64,000 nt of DNA, taken from the NCBI GenBank assembly GCA_011634665.1, contig WAEK01000012.1, positions 682,001 through 746,000 of the forward strand, read 5' to 3'. The position numbers and the translations under genes are program-made. Of this stretch, positions 44,109-55,745 are shown piece by piece. The stretch is from Mortierella sp. BCC40632. Lineage: Eukaryota; Mortierellomycota; Mortierellomycetes; Mortierellales; Mortierellaceae. The first letter of the stretch is position 1. Every line of letters begins with the position of its first letter. The notes beneath the pieces are model-generated. The model ran no database searches. It was given only the letters and a program-made list of their open reading frames with translations, and had not been told where the DNA came from.

Positions 44109-45621
44109 GGTGGCGACCGCGGGGCGCTCTGGGCTAGATGAGGATGACTAGAGAAAGAGAAGAAGAGGTTGAATGAGGGGAGGGCAAGAAAGTGGGGGGT
44201 TAGTAGAAGAAAAAGGAAAAAGATGGCAAATTGTTGTGGCGGTGATGGTGGTGAGAAGGGATAGAAAGAGAGAGATGAGCCTACCTAGTTCGATCGCGGC
44301 GGGCGTGGTTCTTTGAGAAAGAGGAGGAGATGGAGGCGAAGGAGGAACGCAGAAAGAAGAGGAGGAGGAGAAAAGATGAAAGAAGACAACCAGAGGATGA
44401 CGAGATGACTGGGAGAAAAGAAAAAAAGAAAAAAAAAAAGAGTCGGGATCGGAGGAATTGGTTGGAAGCTTTATATGGCGCGGCGGGATACAGGGCCACT
44501 ACCAGTGGCCACACCACACACGCTCGAGTTGATCGCTAAACCTAACAGACTTTTTTTTTTTTGTTTCGTGGACTGGACTGGGCCCAATTTCTGCACTTGG
44601 GGTGACTACTTTTTTTTCTCTTTCTCACCCTGCCTTGTGGCCTTGTGGCCTTGCACACTGACCCCCTTCCCCCCATCTCCTCCAAATTTCCTTTACCCTG
44701 TCTACTACTTGCCTGCCTTACTTGCCTGCCTGTCTCCATCTGGTGCCCTGCCCGTTCTCATGAGCTGGGGTCGAGCTGCCGATTGGTCTCCTCTGCTCCT
44801 CTCACCCACTCTCTTTTCTCTATCTCTTTCCCTTGTCCTCAACACTCTTGCCCTTCTCTCCACTGAACCTCCCGTGGCCACAGTGTTTTGTGTACTGGTC
44901 CTGTGGTCTCGAGGCCACTCTTCCTCCCCCTTCTTTGACAGGGAAAAAAGGGGGGAGAGGGGTGAGAAGCCTTCATAGATACATACTCTCTCTTTCTCTC
45001 TCTCTTTCTCTTTCTTTCTCCGGGCTCGTTTTCTCTCACTTACTCACTCACCCTTCTGGCACTGGGCTGGCTGGGCTATGCTTGTGCGAGATTGGTTGAA
45101 CAGGACAGCCAGCGTATTTGTGTTGTGCTGATGGCATGAGCGGACCAGGAGCCAAAAAGGACTTTTGGGCCTGGTGCTATTTATAGCTCCGCCATACATC
45201 ACACACCGTTGTACCCTGTGGCAGTGTCATCATCGAACCATCGCCTATTATTGTTGTTGTTGTTACTGGGATTGCCACATGTTGTCCTTTTCTGCTCCTT
45301 GTTCCTGTCTCTCTCTCTCTCTCTCTCTCTCTCCCTATGAACGACATCATCTCTCGCCGTGATCCGATCCGATCGTCTTTGCCACCATGCTCTGACTGGA
45401 GGACAGGAACGGATCGAGAATCGACTCGGTTTTTGGTTCGACTCTTTTTTTTTTTTTTTTTTTTTTTCCTTTCCTCTGGTCTCTCCACATACACTGCCAC
45501 GAGTATTTTTTTTTCCAACATGTCGCACACACGACACAACTCGCATGTACACACAAACACAGGCCGTTAGGTGGATCAGAGTAGAGCGACCAAACAATAA
45601 AGCAAGCGTCTACTACTGTCC

Positions 45622-45657
<36 letters not shown>

Positions 45658-46502
45658 TCTATCTCTTTTTCACACCCAAAGGCAATTAGGCCCTGGGTCC
45701 TCTTTCTTATAAGATGTGAGCTTAATCGTCTCGCATGATCGTTGTCCTTTTCTGAAGGAAGCCTTGTACCTGGGTGCACTCTTTGTCTAGACCTAGACAA
45801 GACACAGCCACTGTCTCTCTACCCTATCCCCCAACTCCCGTGCCCTGATCGCCCCTGATCGTTCCTGGTGCCGTATCACAGACCATAGACAGGCTTTTAC
45901 CGAGCATCATTTCTTGTGAGCCCATTCTCTTCTCAATTGCGAGTCGGCGGTCGGCAGTCATGCGTTCATCCTGCCCATAGTCTTTGAGTGTGTGTCTCTT
46001 GGCTAGACATGGCCGCTTTGAGCTTGGCATTAGGTTTGATGATTGTGGCGGCCAGTCCCACTTGTCTGTGCTCCCCAGCAGAGGTAAGAGACTCTGTTTC
46101 CTACTCGCCAAAGTAGACAGGCACGTCCTGAGAGAGAGAGAGAGAGAGACCTTTATATTGTCCATTCCCCAGTGGAACCTATCGGCCCACTCCCTCTCTC
46201 AGAAGGCCCTTTTGTGTGCCAACTTTGCTGCTACACGCGCTCTTCGCATCCGAGCTTGGCAACCGCTCGTGTGTTGCGGCTCCCCCCTCCCTTTTCTCCT
46301 TTTTCATTTTTTTTGTCCATCTGTCTCCTCTTTTTTTTTCCATCTTTTTTTTTTTCTTTTTTTTTTTTTTCTTTCTTTTTTTTTCTTCTTTCTCTTTCTC
46401 TTTCACTCTGTCAGCCTCTCCTTATCCACCCACTACTCGCAACTCTGGCTCCTTTACTACTCAAGACCAAGCAAGCAGTTGAAAGAAAACAATAACAACA
46501 GC

Positions 46503-46537
<35 letters not shown>

Positions 46538-46556
46538 AGAAACAAAAAAAGCAACC
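44109..46556. other. divergent intergenic region rich in microsatellites
   Basis: It separates chitin synthase (minus) from the THEM6-like gene (plus). It holds CT tracts (about 44988-45022, 45308-45334 and 45627-45652), GA (46131-46150), long T tracts (45446-45468 and 46327-46383) and an AAC run (46497-46537) just before the plus-strand start. No exon is supported. Confidence 0.5.
44470..44475 (-). promoter_or_regulatory. TATA-like element upstream of chitin synthase
   Basis: TATAAA on the minus strand, about 360 bases before the start codon, which would imply a long 5' leader. It is only a positional guess. Confidence 0.3.
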
Positions 46557-47575
46557 ATGCCTCCATCAAAAATGAACCAGTTCCTTTTGAACTTGCCACC
46601 TCCCGTCCTCCAGTACGGAGCCACTCTCATCTCGTTCTACTTTCAACATGTCCGACCTCACCAGGCCATGGTCCGGAAGCATCTTCGGAGACTGATTGTC
46701 CTGGTTCTTCTCTTCAACGTAAAGTCTCTGCCCATGGTTTTCCATGCCAAAATGGGTCTTCGAATCGCTGCCGTTCAGCTCTACAGTCTTCGACATGGCA
46801 AGAGTTTCCGGATCAAGCCAACAGACACCACCATCGTTCGTGAGCGAGTTTGGTTCGATGACCTGGATCTCAACTTTCACTTTTCCAACAGGTAACAGTG
46901 GATTCTTTATCTCGGATATGGTCTCTCTCTCTCTCTATATATATATCGCTTGATGGCTGGATCGTTCTTTCTCACCCATGAACTCTTTTCCACCCCCTTC
47001 TTCACCCCTCTTTCAGCTCTTATGGCAAGAACTGCGATTACGCACGAGTCAAGTATGTGACCTCACTCCTGGGACCTTCGGTCCTACCACTTCATCCAAT
47101 GCGAAAGATTGCATTTGCGTTGGGTGGAAACCAAATGTGGTTCAAGAAAGAGATTACTCTTTTCCAATCTTACGAGATCCAGACTCGACTTCTTTCTTGG
47201 AATCAAAAGTGGTTCATTCTTGAACATCGTATGTATACCCCACAATACCCTTCTACTTCCTCCTCCTCTTCACGCCGTCAGGGAGATCAAGTCAAGGAAA
47301 AGCGGACTTTGTGTGCGATCGGCATCTCCAAGTTTGTACTCAAACATGCCAGTGGATCACTCAAGAACAAGACGATCCCATTCTTGGATGCACTCGAGAT
47401 GGTCGGTCATGATGTGAGAGAGCTTCGGTTGCTCGAGGCCAAGTCTGACCATGGCAATGTTGTACTTTGGCCCAAGGACCAGCTCGAGTTCAAGTCCTTT
47501 GAAGGATGGACAGGTCGAGGAGCGGCTGTTGGTAACTCGCTCGAGCTTTGCGAGCACATGTTACTCCGGGATTGA
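46557..47575 (+). CDS. THEM6-like hotdog thioesterase-family protein
   Basis: Exons 46557-46891 and 47017-47575 give 297 aa. The N-terminus has a hydrophobic segment (HLRRLIVLVLLFNV) that may anchor it in a membrane. The hotdog domain starts at VWFDDLDLNFHFSN-SSYGKNCDYAR, which has the D..D..H.N....Y pattern of 4HBT-type acyl-CoA thioesterases. It continues FKKEITLFQSYEIQTRLLSW and DQKWF-like WNQKWFILEH. A 53-nt GT..AG interval at 47229-47281 would shift the frame if removed, so I keep it as coding. This family (THEM6, UPF0670-like) is poorly characterised; lipid metabolism at the ER or mitochondria is possible. Confidence 0.8.
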
Positions 47576-47807
47576 AGTCATGGAGAGAGAAATAAGAGAG
47601 ATTGATAGAAAGTAGATGCTCGTGCAACGTTCAACGTGTGCTTTATAAAGTAACATCAAAAATGACCGAACCCCCCCCCCACAAAAGTCCCCGCATTGGA
47701 ATTATCTCTTGACTGTCCTCCGGCCGAGCCACTTAGCCGAAGGAGCAGGCTCAGTCCAAACGGACTATTTCTTTTCTTTCTTTTCTTTCTTTTCTTTCTT
47801 TATGGAT

Positions 47808-49667
47808 CTATGGTCGGTAAAAGTAGTACGCCAACACCAAGGCAATCACCGTAAACAACACCACTGGTCGAAGATCACCAGCCGTGAAAGCAGAACTCTC
47901 CATGGACCGTTGATCCATCAACTGTTCAAGAATCCTACCCAACTTGGCCACAAATGCATTCAATGAAAATAACCGAACCACACGTTCATGTCCAGCCTCT
48001 CCCATCGCCTTCAAGGCCTCGTCCGACTTTTGAACCAGCTCAATCATGACCTTGGCCCATGCTTCACTCTCTGCTGGACACAGATATCCCGTGACTTCAT
48101 GCTCAACGGATTCTTTAGGCCCACCAGAGTTGACAGCAACAACAGGGCATCGCATGTACATTGCTTCCACAGGCACAATTCCAAAATGCTCGTTCGTCGG
48201 GGTATAAAGCAACGCTCTCGCATTCTGTAACAAGGCCAGTTTTTGAGCATTGGAAATCGATTGCAGGAACAAGACTTGAGTCTCCTTGGGAACAACCACC
48301 GTCTCCATGTCAACTCCCAGAGGAAGAGTGAAAGTCTTGAGACCCGATTGCTCAGCCAATTGAACCAATTCCTGATGATGCTCCACATTCTCGACCACGC
48401 GTGTGTCATATCCGCCTGCAATAATCAGTCGTAGGGATTGTCTACGTTCCTCCGAGATCTTTTCGGCAGTATCGCCCTTCAAAAGTCGAACAAATGCATG
48501 AATGGCAAGGTTGATGTCCTTTTTGCGTTCGTATCGGTTGATGGAAAGGAAATAGTTTCTGTCGGATCTGGCCAGGATCTTGATCTCGGGCAAGGTGGGA
48601 TCAATCTCTCGGTCAAAGGCATCAAATTGAATGCTTGGGTAGAGCACCTCTGGGTTTTGTCGAAGCATTCGGAAAGATTCTTTAAAGATCCCTGCTGTAA
48701 ACTTGCTGTTGACCACAATCGTGTCGGCCATACCTAAGAGTCCATGATATGGCGAAGGAAGAAAAAGAAGAAGAAAAAGAAATGATCCACATTTCTGTTT
48801 AGCTGGGCAAATCTTTGGTGGAGGTTGGCTTATCCCTTTTCTTCAGCCATCTCAGGTGATTGATCGTTTGGCTCGAATCCCTTTACCTGTGGTGACCTCC
48901 TCAATAAAATCGACAGGCAACCGATAGAGTTTCTTCAAGAACGTCTCACGCTTTGTCAAAAGCTTGTCCGGGAAATGACAATAGAAAAAGATTTTGGATC
49001 CTGTCCATCGAAGAATGGGGATCGAGACCGAAAGTTGGTCCACAATGATCACGTCAAACGGTTGTTCCTGTTCCTGGTTCTGGTCCTGAGCTCGACCTCG
49101 GTGTTGAAAGACGAGCATGGACAGTGCCAAGTGAATGTTTCGAAGGATGGCGCAGATAATGTAGAATCGTCCAAAGAGTGTCCTTGGCACGATCGTGTTG
49201 CCACCCACGCGGACCGTCAATGTTCCTAGAGATTAGAAAAAGGGTTGTTGTTGTTAGAGTTATGTGGAGGAGGAAGAGTCTTGATCCTATCTTGCTCAAG
49301 GGCAACTCCCACTTTGTTCATACCGTCGCGTGTTTCTTCAAAGCAGTGCGAAGGGTCATGATGGGAGGTGTACATCACCACCTTGTGTCCCTGACTCTGT
49401 AAACCAACAGCAGCATCGACAACCAATCTTTCAGCACCACCTAGCAATAAAAGAGAGAGAGATAGAAAGGAGTCAGAGAGTTTATGTGAGTCCAAAGAAG
49501 TTCCCAGGAGTAACAGTCAAGTCGTATGAACATTCTGAATCAATTTATCGTGGCGATCCTAGATTGTTGAATGGTACTCTACCGATGCCTAGATCCGGAT
49601 GAAGGAATGCTATCCGCAATGGTCTTGATGATGAAGACGATAATGTTGAGGGTGCAGATGAAGCCAT
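47808..49667 (-). CDS. ALG2: ALG2 alpha-1,3/1,6-mannosyltransferase
   Basis: This adds the second and third mannose to the dolichol-linked oligosaccharide on the cytosolic face of the ER (N-glycosylation). Four exons (49667-49583, 49440-49324, 49225-48887 and 48733-47808) join in phase and give 488 aa, the usual size. The start has [22 protein letters not shown], the GGAE motif of GT4 mannosyltransferases. The middle has [11 protein letters not shown]. The C-terminal half has [14 protein letters not shown] and the donor-binding [15 protein letters not shown] (the EX7E-type motif). A C-terminal hydrophobic helix ([16 protein letters not shown]) anchors it. It lies tail to tail with the THEM6-like gene, 232 bases apart. 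Confidence 0.96.
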
Positions 49668-50204
49668 GGCTGAAATAAAAGAAAGAGAGAAAGAGAGTTC
49701 AATGGGTCCTTCTCTCGCAGGGAGAGAATCAACCGGTTATGAGCCAACAGAGCAGCGAGCAGTCCTGTCTGCTCCAGAAATAAAGAGTTCTCCTTTCACA
49801 CGTTGCTCTCCGATCAAAAAAGTCAAACATTTGAGCGCATTGATATCCACATCCTCAGGTCAAGTGCTTCCCCTATCCCTGGGTTCTTACACGCGAGCTC
49901 GGAGAAGATATAAAAATGTGCATAGACATCTCAGGTGAATGTGTAAACGTAAAAAAAAAAAGAAGTAAAATCCAAGTCGAGTTCTCCTTTTCTCACACAC
50001 TCTCTCCTTCGTGCGCTAGATAGTCTTTCCGTTCCAATTTTGCTGGAGAGAGAGTTCATCCCCTTCCCAACAAACTGATCCATGGGGCATAGAGCAGAGA
50101 CCGCCAAATAATAATAGTACTAATGAAAAAGTGACGCATACAGATCTTCAGGCGTTCAAGTGTATGGGGCAAAATAGTCCTGACCAGTTTGCTCCGCTTT
50201 GGCC

Positions 50205-50243
<39 letters not shown>

Positions 50244-50273
50244 TTTTCATTAGTGTGATACAAAAAAGGAGAA
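49668..50273. other. intergenic region with T35 tract
   Basis: 5' flank of ALG2 and 3' flank of the exonuclease gene. A run of about 35 T lies at 50207-50241. A plus-strand frame at 49666-49938 has no motif. Confidence 0.45.
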
Positions 50274-53136
50274 TTATTTCACCATCATAAAGCAAATGCC
50301 ATTCTTGGTTCGTTCTACAGCCGCCATCAACGCCTCTTGGTCATCGTCTGTAAACCGATCCTCCATCGGGATCATACTCAACGCTTGCGTATTGAACAAT
50401 GTCCGGTATCGTCTTTGCTTCATCTGGATCTTGGCCAATTCTCTTCCATCACCTTGACCACTCGTCAAAATCACTGCCGTGTTCTCAGGTAAAGCTTCAA
50501 TAATAGTCGACAGATTTTGATCCATCTTTCGTACCGCCTCTCGGACTTCTTCGTCACTGGCTTCTACCTTGTCCGATGCATGAACATAGACCGGTCGTCC
50601 TGAACCAATCAAATCATTCATGGCCTGGTCTTCTTTCGAAACTTTTCCATGGTTGATCTCCAGGTCCCTTAACCGTGCCCAAACCAAATGATGGTTTTTC
50701 ACTGCCTCAGGAATCGCTGCCACCACTTCTTGGTCAGTCGATACTCGAATGAAATCTGTCGCTCCTGGAGCAGCTACCTGATCCGTATCAATCATAGCAG
50801 ACGTCCTCGGGAGAGTATACCGTCCTAACCTTGAAAAAATAGACTCTTGCTCCTGATTGTATTCACCAAATGCTGGACCATTGACAATCTTGAGTTTGAC
50901 CAAATCCATACAGGCAAGTGCATCCTCGTGTGAATCGTGACCATTCTCGCCCCCAGTCTGAATCAATCTTTGAAGCCATTTCTGACTCAGCCATTTCAAC
51001 GAGGGTCGGAAGGGGGGTCCTCGAGTATGATGAAAGAGGACACTGGTATCAATAATGAAGGGATGCGCAAACTATAAAGAATTATTCAAGGCATTCAGCA
51101 GTGTGAGTAAAATGCATGAGAAAAAAAAAAGGGTCCTTTTTCATCACATTCTCCAGCAACTGTGATATCTTATCCAATCAGTTTACATACCTTGAGCGCC
51201 ATCATATCATTCACAAGCGCATGACCAACAAGGATAGTATCATAGGTGACAAGTTCCTTCAATCTTGCCTGTACATCTGCCAACCGAGTCTTGACACCTT
51301 CTAGTCGCTCTGCTGTCATGCCCGAGTAAGCGGTCAAATAATCAACGATCGGGTTGTCGGGCATGACTAGTTCGTCGTATATGGTGGATCCTTCCTCATC
51401 AATTAGTGTCACTCGTGTCAATTCTGATCCAATAGTAGTTCGACACTAGATTCCAAAGAGTAAGAGAAAGAAATGAACAAGAGTGGTTACAAAATGTCAT
51501 CACGGGAACAGTTCGAAAAACAAACAAACAAACAAACAAACAAACAAACAAGGAAAAGACTTGGCAAGTATAAAATGCTAAAGTTTGTTACCATTTCGCA
51601 GTCAACAGCAATCATCTTTTTGGGTGGAGGAGGATCAGAAAGGGATGTGGGTTTGCTAGTTTCCATCCAGCCTTCTCCAAGTGTGACCGAGTTGTCGAGA
51701 TATGTTGGAAGAGGGTAATCATGCTCACGAAGGTCATGAAGTGTAAGCATGTACTTTTCCGGTGGCATGTTCTTCATCGAGTCATTCTCTAACAAAGGAC
51801 AGGTCGTGTGCACAAAAGTGACTCTAAAAAGTAAGTACAATGGACATGAAGTAATCACTCTACACTCGCCAAAAAGGCTGTGATTCAAGAGTGTTGGCAA
51901 TGCACTTTTTGAAAAGGGAGGTGGATAAAAAATAGAAAAGAGGGGACCTACTTTTCTTCATCTCGTGTTGGCGACGTGTCTTTTCAGTATTGCTCAAGGG
52001 TACATTCAAGAGAGTCGATGGAGCTGGAAAGATTCGCTGCTTATCCCCGCCAGCCTTGACAACGTTCATGTAATCAAAGTATTTTTGAAGGTGTTGGAAT
52101 TCAGTGACAGGACCTGAGGTTGCCAAGTCTACCCATTTGGTTGGCTGGTGGGAATCCCGTTTTGCCAAATCAACATTGAAAAAGTCTGGATCCAGGCCGC
52201 CCACATAGAGGATCAAGACCTTTTGAATGCTATGCCGATTTTTGACCATGATCCATGACAAGGCTGGTGTTTCTGATAGGAGGTAAACGACTAGTTCACG
52301 CAGATCCTGTATGATGGAGAGTGACCCGAGAGAATCAGCATATGATTTTTTTTTTTTTTTTAAAAAAAGCCTTTTCTCAAGATCAAGGCGATCAGAAAGC
52401 CATGTGCCCTTACCTTGAGTCCAAGTTTTCGGTGAGCGACGTTAAGCATGAAAGATGCCTTGCCGTTATTGCCTTCATTGATCTTGGCCAGAAGCTTTGC
52501 CTTTTTCTTTTGAATTCTCCGTTCCTTTGTCGACAGCTTTTCTTCACTTGGTACGCTTTCTAGAAGAAGGAAAAAGAAAAAAAAAAAAAAAAGAGAAAGG
52601 GTAATATCAGTATGGAGAAAGAGTTATCAAGCTCCAGGTGGTAAAGTTCAAAAAATACCTTCGAGCTTGCGCTTCTTGTCTGTGGAGTTTGTAGACGGAT
52701 CTTCTGTAGAGGTAGTATCGTCAGGAGTCTGAGAAGTCTCTGTTGTCACCTCAGGAGTGGTTTTCTCTGTTGAAGCAGGGCTCTCGTCCAAGGTACTGGT
52801 CAATGGCGAGGACCCTGTGCCAATGGATGCATCGTCTTGGTGGAACATGGTGGTCTCTTTCATGGGTGGTGTGGAAGGAGAATGATGGGAATGAGGTGAG
52901 TCCTGCTGTTGGTTGGTATTGAGAGTTGCAGCCTTGTATGTTTCTCTAGCTGAGCGGATTGGCCAGGGCTGGTTGCTCTTCTTTGTGGCCTTTTTCTTGT
53001 TGGAGACTGATCCCATTGATGCAAGAATGCAAGCTTTGTTTGGTCCGCGAGGCTCAGCAGAGGCAGTGAAAAAGAAAGTCAACTCAAAATCGCAGTCATA
53101 AATCGGTGGTTCCTCCACACACAACACAGTGGGCAT
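50274..53136 (-). CDS. Rex1/REXO-type RNA 3'-5' exonuclease (DEDDh)
   Basis: This trims 3' ends of 5S rRNA, tRNAs and other RNAs in the nucleus. Exons 53136-52659, 52559-52414, 52306-51952, 51821-51592, 51445-51191 and 51071-50274 give about 753 aa; a later Met at 53017 is also possible. The N-terminus is Ser/Thr-rich and disordered with basic patches. The DEDDh nuclease has MIAVDCEM (Asp, Glu), LVGHALVNDMMAL (Asp) and GHDSHEDALACMDLV (His, Asp). All catalytic residues are present. The domain is split by an intron directly after VDCEM. The C-terminal third has a pattern like an RNA-binding domain (RPVYVHASDKV). It is closest to yeast Rex1/Rnh70 and animal REXO5 (by recall). Confidence 0.9.
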
Positions 53137-53417
53137 TTGAAGCTTAAAACTTAACCATTTCGGTCATGAAAAGGCTGATTCCTTTATTCAGTCCTTCAAG
53201 GCTCTACAAAAAAAAGGTAAAAAAAAAGGAAAGACCTTCTCTTACAGATCCCTCGGCCTCGCCAGGTTCTATTCGAGTAGAGTCCATTCTTCTTCTTTCT
53301 TTTTTTGTTTGCAAGTTCTGGTCCGGCCAGCGCCCTGATCACTTTTCTTCCTCCATTGGAATTCCCTATACAAATCGGTCTTTTCTTCTTCTTCTTTCAT
53401 ATCAACCGTGTCTCTCT

Positions 53418-55710
53418 CTATCCACCAATATAATACATGTTCAGGCTATGCACTTCCCTCGCAACACCAGGCCATCCCATCGAGTCGAACCGTCCCTTCA
53501 GTCTCTGTTCCCACTGAAGCAATTCGTACATAAAGAGCAGGTTGGGCTGGATAATCACACTCAACCGTCGCGCTCGGACCATCAAATACGCATCCACAAG
53601 CGAGAGCTTGTAATGAGCCATCAGGTACGCAATCACAATCGTCGCTGACCGCGAAACACCGACACGACAATGGATCAGGATCCGTGAATTTGCTCTTCGA
53701 GCCTCATCTGGAAATAAAGACAAAAAAAAAGTGGATAAGGAGAAAGATAGGTTAGACGAGTCAATGGAAAAAGGATATGAAGCGAACCAATACAAAACAA
53801 AATAAATAAATAAAAAAATAAAGAAGGCTGTTTCCTCCTCCCAGAGTTCCTTACCGACAAAGGCAACGCAGTTTTCAAGGTGTCTCCACAAAGAATCCAC
53901 ACCATTATCATACATATCATCCACAAGCTTGACCATAAATCGTTGCTTGGGTCGTGCAGGCGGTACCTCTGCCTCGCCAACTCCTTCCATCACGATATCT
54001 TGAGGATCTGCTGATGAATCCATCGTCGTAGGACTCGAATCCTCATCATCCAACCCTGAAGCCTCTTCGCCTACACTCAACACATACTGGATTCCAAGAC
54101 TCTTGAGCAGACCCGGATTCGAGGCATGTGCCAAATTGCCCAAATACAGGAATGGCATGATCCTCGATGGGAACGAACCCTCAAACTCTGGGTGATAGAA
54201 CCATGAAAACTTTTCTTCATGTGCCAACTGAGCAAAAGGTCGTTGGAGAGCCACTTCCTCATCCCGGTCTGGCATGGGTTCGATTCCTTCCATAGTAGGG
54301 GTGGAAGACTGCTCATGCCCTTGCATGGGTTCCGAATCCTGTTGGTTTTGATGACCAGAAGGTTGGGTCATATTCAGAAGAGACGAGAAAAAGGACGATG
54401 AAGTAGAAGACACCGAGGATGCCAACGAAGACGTTGCCGAAGACAGGGACATTGAACTAACTGTACCCGTCGTCGTCGTCGTCGTCGTGGTCATGGTTGT
54501 CGTCGTCGATTTCTTTCTCGAGTTCAGGTGTCGAGCAGAAGACTCTTGTTCTGATTTCTCAATCAAAATCCGTTGCCAAAGTTGGTTCTCAATCTCGAGC
54601 AACAAAATGGCATCGTTCGGGTATACAAAGAAGCTTCGCTGGAGTTCCGTCTGCAACTTGACATAGGCCTCGGCAAGCGAAAGACGGTAGTGAATCATGA
54701 CTACACACAGTGCCAAGATGGCCGTCTCGGTGTATCCATCGATACAATGAATTAGAATCTGATGTCGTCTAAATTCACTTGGTAATGGCTGTTCTTCCTC
54801 TTGCTGTTGCTGTTTCACATACGACTGTGGCATATCACGGGCTGTGTTGACAACAAAAAAGGCCATGTTGAGCATATTGGTGATCGATGCCTGCGTAGCC
54901 GATGGAGCCAGGTTGGTAGTGAACGAAGAGATCTGGTGTCCACCCTTCACGATTGACAAAGCAGTTGAACGACGCATAGCATGATTGGCAGGAATATCGG
55001 CTTGAGTTGGTCGAGCAAAGCTACTCAAGGACGACATGGAGGGAGGGAAGAGATCGGGACTGACAACTGAGGCTAGTGAGCCTGTGCATTCAAGATGAAA
55101 GATCTCTTTGGGCGATAGTGGTGCTGGAGTAGAGTTGACATTATTCTTGATTCGGTCCAGAGTAATAGAGGTGGGGATATTTGGGTTGGATCGACATTCG
55201 ATGCAAATCGAAGGTTGGAAGGCACTGTGATCCGAAAAAGAGGCAGGGGTTAGTGGAGGATAATAACCGTTAGGGTCCTCGTCTTCTTCTGGTGGTGGTG
55301 TCGAAGGCATGGTCGTCTTTGCAGGATCCTGTTGTTGATTTTGAGACAGGGTGTTGGGTATAGACGAGTAAAAGTAGGATGCGTAGGACGTCCCTGGAGA
55401 GACGGGTGTGGCGGGATAACTGAGGCCTGATGTAGTTTGAGGGACATCCGAGGTATTTCCAAGCTAATGAAGAGAAAAAGATTTACAGAGCATGAGTAAC
55501 TACTAGGCAATACAAAGTAAAAGCGACCGACACAATATATGCGAGACTGATTCAGGTCAGGTCAAGTTCAGTGTCTGGGATGGGAGCACAACAATTCCAG
55601 GCACGAACTCGGACGGTCGCGTGTGCAGAATGGTGATTGGCCAGAGAGAGGAAGGGGAGCAAAACAACAGTAGCAGAGTTTCGTGCGACATGGGCAGAGC
55701 AATGCTTTCT

Positions 55711-55745
<35 letters not shown>

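Noticed and set aside
46000..46556. Plus-strand frame continuing upstream of the THEM6-like start
   Set aside because: It is a translation of T, CT and AAC repeats; the Met at 46557 begins the first protein-like sequence.
47229..47281. A 53-nt intron in the THEM6-like gene
   Set aside because: It has GT and AG ends but removal breaks the frame, while reading through keeps it.
49666..49938. Plus-strand 90-aa frame overlapping the ALG2 5' end
   Set aside because: No motif; it overlaps the first exon and leader of ALG2 on the other strand.
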